Assembly (NCBI RefSeq): GCF_014905615.1
Contig: NZ_AQGU01000017.1
Location: 96,257 to 160,256 of the forward strand
Source: Pseudoalteromonas aliena SW19
Lineage (GTDB): Bacteria; Pseudomonadota; Gammaproteobacteria; Enterobacterales; Alteromonadaceae
Length of the DNA stretch: 64,000 nt
Direction of reading: 5' to 3'
The translations under genes and the position numbers were made by a program. Under the pieces are notes generated by a model. It ran no database searches. It had not been told where the DNA came from and was given only the letters and a program-made list of their open reading frames with translations. This document shows, in pieces, positions 48,501 to 57,123 of the stretch (within the stretch, counting starts at the first letter, position 1; each line of letters starts with the position of its first letter).

Positions 48501-49864
48501 ACGACACTGTCGCTTTGCGTGAGCTATGTTCATACGAGCAATGTTCCAATATTAAACCACCGCCGCAACCACCTGTTGCAGTATCTTCAGCTAATAAAAC
48601 CACTGTTTTTGTTAATACCCAAATACAGTTCGATAGCAGTAACTCAACAGATAAATATGGACGAATTGTAAGTTATGCATGGGATTTTGGCGATGGAAAC
48701 AGCAGTGATTTTGCCAACCCTCGCCATCAATATACACAGCTTGGTGTTTATGATGTTGTATTAACTGTCACTGATAATGATGATATGGCGGCAACAAGCA
48801 CTTTGACAATGAGCGTTAATCATCAACCGTTAGTTGATGAGTGTAGTATTACTGCTGCTAATAATAACGGTGACTTAGCACCTTCGGTTGCTAAATGTGT
48901 AGGCACTAAAAAAGGGTTTACATTTAATAACATGAATAGAGACGGTCATAAAACAGTCGCTATTTCAATGATTAATGCCCCTGAAGACTCGTTGATTTAT
49001 TTTGGCGATGGTAATTGGCCAAAAATAAATTTAGGCGAATATACTGCCGTTTCAACAGCGCAAGGTGATCAACAATGTATCTTCTATACAATTCCTGAAA
49101 ATGCCAATTATTGGGGTTATATCACACTAACCGGCGCGCCAGCAGGCGCAACGATTGTATTTGATTATGATGTTGCCTCGTGTCGACCTACTACACAAGA
49201 GCTGCCTAACCAAGCACCTACCGCTGTTGCTAATGTTGAAAATGGCGAAGTAAATACCTTTATACAATTTAGCAGTGCGGGATCAAATGACGTAGACGGA
49301 GAAATCGTTAGCTACACATGGGACTTTGGTGATAACACAAACAGCACACTTGCTAACCCAGTACATCAATACAGTACTGTAGGCACTTATAATGTGACAT
49401 TAACGGTAACTGATAATGAAGGCTTAGCATCTAGCATTGCAACTGACGTAATTATTAGTCCGATTGTTGATGATGGCACTAGTTTGAATCCATTGCATGA
49501 CGCGTGTGCCATTGATGGCGCAACGACTACTCCACGTACATTAACTCCTGGCAAGGCTGGCTGTATAGGCACTAAAAGAATATTCGCTTTTAGTGAATTA
49601 AAAAGAAATCACACAACAGTCGCCATTACGTTAATTAATGCATCAACAGATTCATCTATTTATTTTAAAGATGGTGGTTGGCCTAAAATCGCGACTGGTA
49701 ATTACAATGTAGTTTCAAGCGCACAAGATCAACAACAGTGTGCGTTCTACACGATCCCTACAAATGCAAATGACTGGGATTATATCGAATTATCAGGTAA
49801 CCCAGAAGGGGCAACCATTGTTGTTGATTATGATGTCGCGTCATGTAGACCACTTGCTCAATAA
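45515..49864 (+). CDS. secreted M43-type (pappalysin-like) metalloprotease with PKD and dockerin-like domains
   Basis: 1449 residues. Signal peptide to about SAEA. The metzincin zinc site is HEFGHWLNLIH (near residues 285-295), with a downstream FMHYSDNY Met-turn region; pappalysin-type Cys pairs follow. A PPC-like domain (about 400-520) and two LDIYINQNKPV/PDIYISQNKAV domains alternate with four PKD domains carrying YxWDFGDG-type motifs. A dockerin-like pair of calcium loops DFDGDGDVDSDD and DINGDGVINFDD lies near residues 955-995. Two copies of a C-terminal domain ending in VDYDVASCRP close the protein. Exported, probably for degrading extracellular protein. Confidence 0.88.
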   Translation: MKNHKIIPMCLLTIFSGVLSAEAADQSKSFTSKSISSKKVSKHLIHNNVHDTAINHTDHNCGTDDNGQNWKQLQREFSEHVKAEKHKNSGFRLSANESSLLTPAADGSIAVDGRYYIPVVFHVYGDEYNCSDATAKCLTDAKIAQALKFVNEDFQGLNTEDGPIASQFQAIRKNHNVEFVLAKKTPNGSPSTGIVRHQREQAGFGQNSNESAEIQDLISADSWDNFKYMNVYLMHDLYADGGTNSSGIAWYPELSMSNAGTARVVYNGHFTGANTNHNQRSILTHEFGHWLNLIHTFEGKTCSVTNQAFCKITGDRSCDTPQMSLPEPMQNNAKNCLGEATNTENFMHYSDNYAMFTQEQVERMTAALHHPARSTLWSNDNLIATGLSEYTSNSDHPWDGVTGVDGEAEGTVLETFTDIAANQGEVDTFEINLPEGATNVLFYLNGYTQDPDLYVSSGVAPTAPLDENGNVDNNGTWVKDYFSFNGRGEAESVTIGNPNTALPYFASVHAFSGYDNATLKVIQVEDPFLSEGMKRYTLFEQNALWAISAGKVYDFQFKVPADAKKVVIVVPGKYEGPKQASGKPVYSGDLDIYINQNKPVALGAEEEDYDCRPFSAKAIAEYCEFSEGGIFNVLVNPFASYTQGTIKVYYETSNTGNQLPFAHTNGVKHYEAVGHGIAFSSNNSNDPDGSIVSYFWNFGDGNTSTSKNPIYTYNAVGEYDVSLTVTDNLGAEGTSNAKAFITLNSPNDVDLCDDCTRFYLNDEINLSAIKGDELKTYQFEVPDAASLVTFELVSHYNGDPDIYISQNKAVSLEESDCSPFASPDQTELCQFTSGGIYNVIIDPFLDYDSLRFRAYYDIRDDADHSAPNRLPVSIPGDNYTGRVNNAITLNGLQSTDEDGSIVQYLWDFGSGITKTGVTASHIYQHAGAYTVILTVTDNQGATHSSTTQVNILPIGDFDGDGDVDSDDIQSLVSAINNNEPLNSTFDINGDGVINFDDTVALRELCSYEQCSNIKPPPQPPVAVSSANKTTVFVNTQIQFDSSNSTDKYGRIVSYAWDFGDGNSSDFANPRHQYTQLGVYDVVLTVTDNDDMAATSTLTMSVNHQPLVDECSITAANNNGDLAPSVAKCVGTKKGFTFNNMNRDGHKTVAISMINAPEDSLIYFGDGNWPKINLGEYTAVSTAQGDQQCIFYTIPENANYWGYITLTGAPAGATIVFDYDVASCRPTTQELPNQAPTAVANVENGEVNTFIQFSSAGSNDVDGEIVSYTWDFGDNTNSTLANPVHQYSTVGTYNVTLTVTDNEGLASSIATDVIISPIVDDGTSLNPLHDACAIDGATTTPRTLTPGKAGCIGTKRIFAFSELKRNHTTVAITLINASTDSSIYFKDGGWPKIATGNYNVVSSAQDQQQCAFYTIPTNANDWDYIELSGNPEGATIVVDYDVASCRPLAQ

Positions 49865-49873
49865 CTCATTTGT

Positions 49874-49906
49874 GGCTCTATAACAATTTAACTTATAGAG
49901 CCTTTT
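49874..49906 (+). terminator. intrinsic terminator between the M43 and M9 protease genes
   Basis: GGCTCTATAA pairs with TTATAGAGCC, then TTTT. It separates the two protease genes transcriptionally. Confidence 0.8.
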
Positions 49907-49985
49907 AGGATGAGTGTTAGTTACACAATACGAGATTTATATAATGAAAAAAAGTTTAGTAATTCACGTAAATAGGATAATTACA

Positions 49986-52646
49986 ATGAATATAAAAAAA
50001 AGTGTATCTTTAATTGTACTTGCGTTAACAACTAGCTCTGTATATGCAAATACCGATCGAGATGTTTCATACTCACCAAAGAATTTAAATCAACAAGATG
50101 TTCAACATATTCGAACAACAAATAACTACGTTCCTCAAGCATTAACCAAAAGTGTAAAAAGCGATAATAGAGAGTTAGCTCTGTCGCTCGTTCAACCTTC
50201 ATTATCAAAAACTACAGCCAGTAAGTCATTAATGGCAGCAGTTGATAACAACGAGTGTAGTAGTTCGGTCTTTACCTCATTAACTGGTACCGCATTTCTA
50301 CAAGCCTTGAGAGATAACGGAAAAAAGTGCATAGATACGTTATTTAATGATCGCCCTGAAACCCTTGAATTAGGCGCATATTCAGATGCGAATCTCACTA
50401 CAGTTATCAACGAAATTAAATTCCAAATAAGCACTTATGATGGTACTGATCCTGATGGCTACCTCAGTGCTATGTTTTATTGGCTAAGAGCCTATGCATA
50501 TTATGACAATCGCCGCTTTGTTTCACCTGCAAGCCAACAGTTAATGGAAGAAGCAGTAAATGCTTTATACATTAATAGCCATTTTTTTGATAAAACAGTA
50601 GAGCATGCATTGGTGGTAAGAAGTGCTATGGGGATCTTCAAAAATGCCCAAATTGCGGGTCGCTTTATGCATATTTTAAAAGGTGTACTGAGCCGCTACG
50701 ATGAATCTTATGAAGACACCAGTAATTGGGGTGCGGCAGCATCACCATTATTTTGGGATACACTGAAAGCTTGTGCTAGTGATGCAACATGCCGTGCTCA
50801 AGAGCATAATGTCGCATTAATTAACTTAATCACAGGCTTTATAAATAACAATCTTAACTGGTTAAAAAAACCAGATAACGACTATCATTTATTTAATTTA
50901 GGGTACCAACTTGTTGAGTTACACCGAGGTGAAAATGATGCACATTTTCCTGCTATGGAATCAACATTAAAAGCAAGAATAAATAATATTCTTGATACCT
51001 CTGGCCCGCTTAAAACAGATAATGCACGTACACTGTATATGGCCGTATTTGAATCAATTGGTTATAACAGAGTATGTACTACCTACAATATGTGTGATAA
51101 AAAAGCAGACCTTATTACGTCCGTATTAAACGACCGGATGGTTTGTCCTTCAGGAACATTATCTATTTGGGCGCAAGACATGACCCAAGCACAATTAGCA
51201 TGGACATGTAATTCTTTGGAAGCACATGAAAGCCACTTTCACACCACATTACAAACCAACGAAATTCCCGTCACACCTGACGATAACGACAAACTCCAAA
51301 TGGTTATTTTTAATGATAAAAAAGAGTGGGTTACCTACGGCGGAGCATTATTTAATGCCAATACTAACAATGGTGGTACATACCTAGAAGGCGACCCGAG
51401 TAATGGAGTACCTGAAGCCACATTTTATGCTTATGAACATGTTAGTGAACGCCCTATTTTTGATGTATGGAATTTACGCCATGAATATATTCATTATTTA
51501 GAAGGACGCTTTATTTCCAAAGGCAGCTTTAGAGACAGCGACAGTGCTGGCCGTACAGTATGGTTTGGTGAAGGTATTGCTGAATATATTTCATTACGAG
51601 ATTGTAATGAGGGTGCAATAGCCGAGGCAAGAAAAGGCGATTATGATTTAAGCACTATTTTTAAAAATGAGTATGGGGTAGGTCAAACACGTATTTATGA
51701 TTGGGGCTATTTATCAAACCGCTATATGTTTGAAAGAGAAAATGCGAACTTCTTCTCAATGTTAAACTTATTCAAACAAGGAAACTTTCAAGACTATCGT
51801 ACACAATTAGTTGACTCTTGGGTAAACAATAAAAGCTTTGATAACGACTTTTCAAATTGGTTAACAACTGTAGAATCAACTGGCTGCACCGTTGATAACA
51901 CGCGTCCGCCATCACCTGTTGAACCCATTAACATTGATGATATTCAAGGCAATGAACAACCAGGGATTAATGCTTGTGCATTAGGACGTCCGCCAGAAGA
52001 ACATGAAATTCCAGCTGGCAAGGCAGTTTGTTTAGCCGATACAAATAACAACAGAAACTTGCAATTAGCATTTAATGCCAAGCAAGGTCTGGTCAATGTG
52101 ACGCTAGAAATCACTTTACGCCATGGCAGTGGTAATGCCGATTTAGTACACCGTTGGGATAAACGCCCTAGATCAAATGAGTATGATAATGTCTCAAATG
52201 GCCCTACAAATAACGAAACCATACTAGTTGAAAATGTAAAACCGGGTTGGAATTATATTAATGTGGGTGCCAACAGTGAGTTTTCAGGCACTACTTTATT
52301 AGCCCGTTATATACAAAATGACGTGACTGTGGATGATAATGTCCTTGAAAATGGTGTAGCGAAGCTTGTTTCAGGCGTTACTCGCGGTGAAACAATTTAC
52401 ACAATGACCGTCCCTGCAGGGGCAAGTAACTTGAGCTTTAAAACCAGTGGAGGTTCTGGTGACGTAGACATGCACGTTAAATTTGCCAGTGAGCCGACCA
52501 AATCGAACTATGATTGTCGACCATGGAAAGTAGGCAGTACTGAAGCGTGTAATATTACCAATGCGCAAGCGGGCACCTACTTCATTATGCTATTAGGGCA
52601 TAACAACTTCACAGATGTTAACTTAATTGGAAGCTACACACCTTAA
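49986..52646 (+). CDS. secreted M9 family collagenase-like metalloprotease
   Basis: 886 residues from ATG at 49,986. The frame is open from 49,914, but this Met begins a clean signal peptide (NIKKSVSLIVLALTTSSVYA) and has AGGATA upstream. An M9 N-terminal helical activator domain (about 70-390) precedes the catalytic domain with LRHEYIHYLEGRF (HExxH about 499-503) and TVWFGEGIAEYIS with the third ligand. Two C-terminal PPC-like beta domains follow (about 640-760, 770-885; DVDMHVKFASEPT). The organisation resembles Vibrio collagenases. It probably works with the upstream M43 enzyme on animal or algal matrix protein. Confidence 0.9.
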   Translation: MNIKKSVSLIVLALTTSSVYANTDRDVSYSPKNLNQQDVQHIRTTNNYVPQALTKSVKSDNRELALSLVQPSLSKTTASKSLMAAVDNNECSSSVFTSLTGTAFLQALRDNGKKCIDTLFNDRPETLELGAYSDANLTTVINEIKFQISTYDGTDPDGYLSAMFYWLRAYAYYDNRRFVSPASQQLMEEAVNALYINSHFFDKTVEHALVVRSAMGIFKNAQIAGRFMHILKGVLSRYDESYEDTSNWGAAASPLFWDTLKACASDATCRAQEHNVALINLITGFINNNLNWLKKPDNDYHLFNLGYQLVELHRGENDAHFPAMESTLKARINNILDTSGPLKTDNARTLYMAVFESIGYNRVCTTYNMCDKKADLITSVLNDRMVCPSGTLSIWAQDMTQAQLAWTCNSLEAHESHFHTTLQTNEIPVTPDDNDKLQMVIFNDKKEWVTYGGALFNANTNNGGTYLEGDPSNGVPEATFYAYEHVSERPIFDVWNLRHEYIHYLEGRFISKGSFRDSDSAGRTVWFGEGIAEYISLRDCNEGAIAEARKGDYDLSTIFKNEYGVGQTRIYDWGYLSNRYMFERENANFFSMLNLFKQGNFQDYRTQLVDSWVNNKSFDNDFSNWLTTVESTGCTVDNTRPPSPVEPINIDDIQGNEQPGINACALGRPPEEHEIPAGKAVCLADTNNNRNLQLAFNAKQGLVNVTLEITLRHGSGNADLVHRWDKRPRSNEYDNVSNGPTNNETILVENVKPGWNYINVGANSEFSGTTLLARYIQNDVTVDDNVLENGVAKLVSGVTRGETIYTMTVPAGASNLSFKTSGGSGDVDMHVKFASEPTKSNYDCRPWKVGSTEACNITNAQAGTYFIMLLGHNNFTDVNLIGSYTP

Positions 52647-52687
52647 CTATAAAGTAATAAAACTATTTGAGAAAATGCTCAATTAAA

Positions 52688-52713
52688 AGCCCTTAATATT
52701 TAAGGGCTTTTTT
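52688..52713 (+). terminator. intrinsic terminator of the M9 collagenase gene
   Basis: AGCCCTTAA-TAT-TTAAGGGCT perfect 9-bp stem followed by six T residues. Confidence 0.92.
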
Positions 52714-52811
52714 ATTAAAACTTGTTTAACTTTAATTTGGATTAGGTAGAAAATTTATTTTGACCAAAAAACTACTCACTTAAGCAATAACGTACGTTTT
52801 ACGTTATTAAA

Positions 52812-53110
52812 TTAAACTAGACAGCCGCTCTAATTGAGCAAACAAAACTACAACACTAAATTTACTTTTTTGGCTAAGCGCTCATCTCTTCTGGTATTGT
52901 TATTCACAAAGCACTCATTAAATAAGCCATTATCACTATTAAACCTAAATTACATTCATGAAATGACGGCATAATCGCAGTTTTAATTTTGACTGAGTAG
53001 TTTAAGTTTTATGCGAGTAGCTTTTCGCAGTTGCTGATACTCGCTCGCCGTTTTCAATTTAGATTTTCACAGTAATTTGCTTGTGAAGATGACCGGCGTA
53101 CGCAACGTGA
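52812..53110 (+). repeat. dispersed diverged intergenic repeat, copy 2
   Basis: Partner of 24,413-24,690: CGCTCTAATTGAGCAAACAAAAC, then GTAGTTTAAGTTTTATGC, CTTTTCGCAGTTGCTG and GTAATTTGCTTG in the same order. Noncoding. The remaining DNA up to 53,355 shows no gene; part must be a degenerate terminal attC. Confidence 0.5.
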
Positions 53111-53355
53111 TATTCAGTGATAGTGCTATGTAATTACTATGTATTAACCAAACTTGCTTGACGCTTTCTCGCAGTAGCCATATGGCAGCCTGCTTTTTTT
53201 GCACAAAATAAAAACGAGTACTTAGTTCAAAAAGTGAAAATATTAGAATGGATGTCTAGTTTACTCATCTGCTTTGAAAAGTAAGGGTTCACCGCTGTTA
53301 AAATTTACGGTGGAAAGTAAGCTTTAGCGCTTGCTGTCCACCTCAGGGCGTGTTG

Positions 53356-53616
53356 TTATGTGGTTTTTTCTGCGTTACGAAATTTCATAGCAACAACAGT
53401 TGAAACACCAAAAACAACACAATAAATAATGCCCAAATATATATTGATAACAACAAAAGACATGATTGAAAAACAAAACGTTATTAAAGCAACTGCAGCC
53501 CAAATAGTAGCGACATTAAAGAATTTTTTTTCATGATGCTCATCTTTAAATATACGTACTGAATAGATTGATAAAGCTAATATCCCCAAAACCTGAGGAA
53601 TGTATTCAAATATCAT
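53356..53616 (-). CDS. integron cassette gene: three-helix small membrane protein
   Basis: 86 residues with three hydrophobic segments (about 5-20, 34-53, 57-75). No family recognised. The cassette context is clear upstream: the core site GTTAGGT (minus strand, 53,641-53,635) is followed by the Shine-Dalgarno AAAGGAGA and the ATG. At its 3' end the stop overlaps GTTATGT, an imperfect attC inverse core; the rest of this attC is not convincing, so it may be the degenerate last cassette of the array. Confidence 0.7.
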   Translation of the reverse strand: MIFEYIPQVLGILALSIYSVRIFKDEHHEKKFFNVATIWAAVALITFCFSIMSFVVINIYLGIIYCVVFGVSTVVAMKFRNAEKTT

Positions 53617-53779
53617 CGTGAGACTCTCCTTTTCACCTAACGAGCCTGTAGATTAACTCGTTTTTTATTTGTTTTTATTGATAAACAAACCATAGCTGAG
53701 TTCCTATTTTGGTTCAATCTATTACTGTACTTTTACGCAGCATATAAAGAAGTGTTTGATATTGTTTTAATTGACGTTT

Positions 53780-54105
53780 TGGAAGAGGTTACAGGTGTCT
53801 GAGTGGCTTATTTGAGGTTAAAAGGACTTCTTCTCTTAATGGCATCGTGTTTTGCACTTTTTCTATATTATGAACAAGGCAATACAGTTGCCGCAGCGTA
53901 AGCTAAAGGCATTCACTTTCGTTTGTCCGCGTAAGGTTAATTTACTCATGCCTTTGTTGACGGTAATATTGCGCTTTTTATTTAAAGGAAAGCAAGCTCA
54001 AAACAGCCGAGTTGTTTGCCATTCTTTAATAAACAGCTGTCGTCGCCCTATTGGGCTGTCTATTTTTACTTTCATCTTGTCTACATTACTCAGCTTTTTG
54101 CATAA
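53780..54105 (-). pseudogene. IS1182-family transposase, C-terminal remnant with frameshifts
   Basis: Read on the minus strand across frames: KMKVKIDSPIGRR, NKGMSKLTLRGQTKVNA and LRQLYCLVHNIEKVQ, which match the conserved C-terminal end of IS1182 transposases (typically ...KVNAQWQLYCLVHNIEK). Several frameshifts and stops. Confidence 0.75.
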
Positions 54106-54160
54106 TTAATTATTTATAACAACGCACTCTTCATTCTGTTTTTGTTGACTTTTTTCGTAA

Positions 54161-54192
54161 CAATTAGGATGGGTGTCATCCTAATTGTTTTT
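54161..54192 (+). terminator. perfect hairpin followed by T-run
   Basis: CAATTAGGATG and CATCCTAATTG pair perfectly around GGTGT, followed by TTTTT on the plus strand. It sits 18 bp beyond the 3' end of the minus-strand methyltransferase and at the edge of the decayed transposase. Confidence 0.6.
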
Positions 54193-54209
54193 AAGGGTGG
54201 GTGTCATGT

Positions 54210-54896
54210 TTATTTGTTTTTGATGCATTTGTTATATTTTTTACCTGAAAACAACGCAACACATCCTATAACTTCCACTTTTACGTCAGTAAAGTGTTTA
54301 TTTAACGATAACAGCAACGAGTCTAGATCATCGTTGTTATTACTAAATATTCCTTTCTTATTGTAAACACCCATCAATTTTTTAGCGAAAAAGTTTAGTT
54401 TTGTACCCTTGCCAAAAATTGTACTACCAAACAATACCCCACCATCGTTCAGATGTTCTTTTAGATGCTGAAACGTAATACCCTTATCAATTAAATTTCC
54501 AGGCAAACAGTGAAGCAAATAATTAACACTAATTGAGTCAAATTTATCGACATTTAACTCAAGAGGCTCAAGTACATCCCCGCAGTAAACTTCTGGTTGG
54601 AAATGATTTATTGCTTTTGAAGTTGTATCAAGACTATTTTGATTCAAATCTAGCAAAGCGATACGTTTTGTTGATTGAGGTAGATAATTCTTGAGGTAAT
54701 AACCTGAGCCAACACCAACATCTAAATGATTAGATGAAACTAACATTGAAAATTGCTCGCTAATAAATCTAGTTGGGCATTTCCAAAAATAGTTATTTGA
54801 GACTCCTAAAACCCAGAAATCGTATATTGAGAGTACTTTCTTCGAGTAGACAGCTTGTCCAGCAACTGTGGGTTCTTTATTCATTTTTAATTTCAT
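54210..54896 (-). CDS. class I SAM-dependent methyltransferase
   Basis: 228 residues. The SAM loop LDVGVGSGYYLKNYLP (about 59-74), the acidic strand IALLDLNQNSLD, CGDVLEPL and FDSISVNYLLHCLPG (motif IV-like) are clear Rossmann methyltransferase elements. The C-terminus has the small-molecule type LNDGGVLFGSTIFGKG. Substrate unknown. It lies inside the IS1182-like element and outside the REP pair, with no attC, so it is a passenger of uncertain origin. Confidence 0.8.
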   Translation of the reverse strand: MKLKMNKEPTVAGQAVYSKKVLSIYDFWVLGVSNNYFWKCPTRFISEQFSMLVSSNHLDVGVGSGYYLKNYLPQSTKRIALLDLNQNSLDTTSKAINHFQPEVYCGDVLEPLELNVDKFDSISVNYLLHCLPGNLIDKGITFQHLKEHLNDGGVLFGSTIFGKGTKLNFFAKKLMGVYNKKGIFSNNNDDLDSLLLSLNKHFTDVKVEVIGCVALFSGKKYNKCIKNK

Positions 54897-54959
54897 ATAG
54901 TTATAAATTATCAGCCTTCAATTTATACTAAAAAATAGAGATAGCAAATCTTACCAGAA

Positions 54960-54991
54960 AGAAAAAAGGGGTCAAATCACTTGCTTCATGA
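54960..54991 (+). repeat. REP-like sequence, left end of RAYT module
   Basis: GGGGTCAAATCACTTGCTTC preceded by an A-run; its reverse complement (one base different) lies at 57,103-57,123 continued after the IS at 58,479. The pair brackets the RAYT gene. Confidence 0.7.
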
Positions 54992-55040
54992 CATAAGTAG
55001 ACTACCTTCAAAGGGGTATTATTAAAAAAAGTAGTTCACA

Positions 55041-56021
55041 ATGCCAAGGCCACAACGAATTGAGTACGAACATGCTTTTTATCATGTTATGAACCGTGGG
55101 CGCGGACGGCAAAATACCTTTCATGACGAATTATACTTTCAAGCCTTTTTAACAACATTGGGTGAAGCACAAGCGCGCTTTGATTGCGTTATTCATGCGT
55201 ATTGCCTTATGACGAACCACTATCATTTGTTGATTGAAACACCCAAAGCGAATTTAGGCCGTGTTATGCGCCATATTAATGGGGTTTATACTCAGCGATA
55301 TAATAAGTTGAAGCATACCGATGGGCCATTATTTCGTGGGAGGTATAAAGCGATATTGGTCGAAAAAAATGAGTATCTGCTGCAATTAAGCCGCTATATC
55401 CATCGTAATCCTATTGATATGACTATGCCGCTGGTGGATGACTTAGCGCACTATCCTTGGTCGAGCTACCCTGCTTATATCGGGAAAGTAAAGCCACCAG
55501 AATGGCTTACGCGCGACTTTACTTATCAAATACAGGGTCATCGTCACAAGTTTAAGCAGTACAAAGCTTATGTATTACGAGGTAGCAGTGATGGACTCAC
55601 TGACTTTTACGACAAAGGTAATATTGCATCGGTTTTGGGTAGTGATGGTTTTAAACGTTGGCTGAAAAACACTCAGTTAATGAATAGCCCCGAGCCTAAG
55701 GTTTTACAGCAACTAAAACCGGATATCTCAATGAATGAGGTGGTCATGGCGGTTGCTGATTATTATGCTTGCCCGCTATCTAAAATTACCAGTGTGCTTA
55801 AAGGGCCAAGCAAAGGATTTGAAGGACGTAAAGTTGCCATGTATTTTTGCCAAGAGGTTTTGGCTGAAAAGTTAAGTAATATTGCAGAGTATTTTAACCT
55901 TGGTCATAGTGGCTCTGTGAGTTTTATTACTCATCAAATAAGGAAAAAGCGCAGAGAAGATAAGCAATTTTCAAAACAATTAGATGCTATTTTTGACAGT
56001 ATCATGAAGGAGCTGATTTAA
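55041..56021 (+). CDS. REP-associated tyrosine transposase (RAYT, Y1 HUH family)
   Basis: 326 residues. N-terminal MPRPQRIEYEHAFYHVMNRG, the HUH-type segment NHYHLLIETPKANLGRVMRHINGVYTQRYN (within residues 60-92) and YIHRNPI are typical of TnpA_REP proteins. A C-terminal DnaA-like helical domain (about 230-320, DYYACPLSKI, LGHSGSVSFITHQI) is also found in such proteins. RAYTs act on REP sequences as single-strand nucleases; REP copies are found on both sides here. Confidence 0.9.
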   Translation: MPRPQRIEYEHAFYHVMNRGRGRQNTFHDELYFQAFLTTLGEAQARFDCVIHAYCLMTNHYHLLIETPKANLGRVMRHINGVYTQRYNKLKHTDGPLFRGRYKAILVEKNEYLLQLSRYIHRNPIDMTMPLVDDLAHYPWSSYPAYIGKVKPPEWLTRDFTYQIQGHRHKFKQYKAYVLRGSSDGLTDFYDKGNIASVLGSDGFKRWLKNTQLMNSPEPKVLQQLKPDISMNEVVMAVADYYACPLSKITSVLKGPSKGFEGRKVAMYFCQEVLAEKLSNIAEYFNLGHSGSVSFITHQIRKKRREDKQFSKQLDAIFDSIMKELI

Positions 56022-56186
56022 CGCTTTGTTTTATTGTATATTTTTTGTATTTCTATTACCACAGGAATGAATTTAGCTAATAACATCGCATTTGATAATC
56101 ATTCAATATCTTTCGCTTTTATTGCCTGTTAGGCATAAAATATCAAACTTATATAGGCTAAACACAAAAGGCGCGGGTGTAATTTT

Positions 56187-56906
56187 ATGAAAAAAGGTAC
56201 TTATTTAAGAAACAAATTGAGAATGTTACTATTAGCGAGTTTAACTTTGGCATCAACACCTAGTTGGGCGAAAGTGTATGTACAGGCTTCTGCTGGTAGC
56301 TTTAACGATACAGCTATTACTCAGTTGTTTTTAAATGAGCCATCATTGAAGGATGAGCTGGTATTTGCAGGTTCTCCGACGAACGCATTCCAGCTGGCTG
56401 CTCAGCAAAACGCGTTGGCATTTAGCGCTGTGGAAAACTCAACCATTGAAGGGCGCTTAGTTAAAGCAACGGTTGAGGCGCTTGAGCAGTATAAAATTCG
56501 CAAGGTCATTGCTGTTATCACAATACCGATTGAGATGTGTGTTCTGATGAATAAAGACGAGCTTGAAAGTAATCAGACAATCACTCAGTTGGCATCTCAC
56601 CCCGCAGCGCTAAAGCAAATTAATAAATGGAAAAAGAATAAGGCTATTATAGAGTTAGAAGTACCTAAAGGTACAGCTGCTGCTGCAAAAATGGTGTCGA
56701 AAAAGCAATTGTTGACCGGCACAGCCGCGATAGGATCTTGTTCTTTAGCGTCTACTTTTACTAATCTCAGTGTCGTTGAAAAGGGTATTCAAGATAACAA
56801 GGATAACAAAACGACGTTTCTGTTGATGCAAATTGAAAAGCGAACAGCAAAAATTAGTACCGCTAAAGCTAAAGAGGAGCTTAAGCTAGCGATTACCTCA
56901 AAATAG
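56187..56906 (+). CDS. periplasmic prephenate-dehydratase-like protein
   Basis: 239 residues. Signal peptide to about PSWA (residue 28). The mature part follows the type II periplasmic fold of prephenate dehydratase: VYVQASAGSFNDTAITQLF at the N-terminus, NALAFSAVENSTIEGRLVK, and GTAAIGSCSLASTFTNLSVV followed by IQDNKDNKTTFLLMQ, matching the family's AAIAS...D...N.TRF region. The catalytic Thr-Arg-Phe motif reads TTF, lacking Arg, so classic dehydratase activity is doubtful. It sits within the RAYT/REP module. Confidence 0.65.
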   Translation: MKKGTYLRNKLRMLLLASLTLASTPSWAKVYVQASAGSFNDTAITQLFLNEPSLKDELVFAGSPTNAFQLAAQQNALAFSAVENSTIEGRLVKATVEALEQYKIRKVIAVITIPIEMCVLMNKDELESNQTITQLASHPAALKQINKWKKNKAIIELEVPKGTAAAAKMVSKKQLLTGTAAIGSCSLASTFTNLSVVEKGIQDNKDNKTTFLLMQIEKRTAKISTAKAKEELKLAITSK

Positions 56907-56984
56907 AAGGCTAGTTATTATATTTGGGGCGGCTACATTGTATTGTAATGGTCCCAATATACACCTATTAAGCCATGTTAGGTA

Positions 56985-57123
56985 AGAAGAAAAGATAAAG
57001 AGAAAAGATAAAGAAAGATAAAGGGGTCAAGATAAAGGGGTCAGGTTCGTTGCTTCACAACACTACTCATATGCCAATACCTGAACAATCATGACAAAGT
57101 ATTATGAAGCAAGTGATCTGACC
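56985..57123 (+). repeat. GATAAAG repeats and REP-like sequences
   Basis: Short A/G-rich GATAAAG repeats (56,990-57,045) lead into GGGGTCAAG and GGGGTCAGGTTCGTTGCTTC, variants of the REP core. An inverted copy ATGAAGCAAGTGATCTGACC ends at the IS insertion point. Confidence 0.65.

Noticed and set aside
53852..54109. 85-codon plus-strand frame
   Set aside because: It is antisense to recognisable IS1182 transposase C-terminal remnants.
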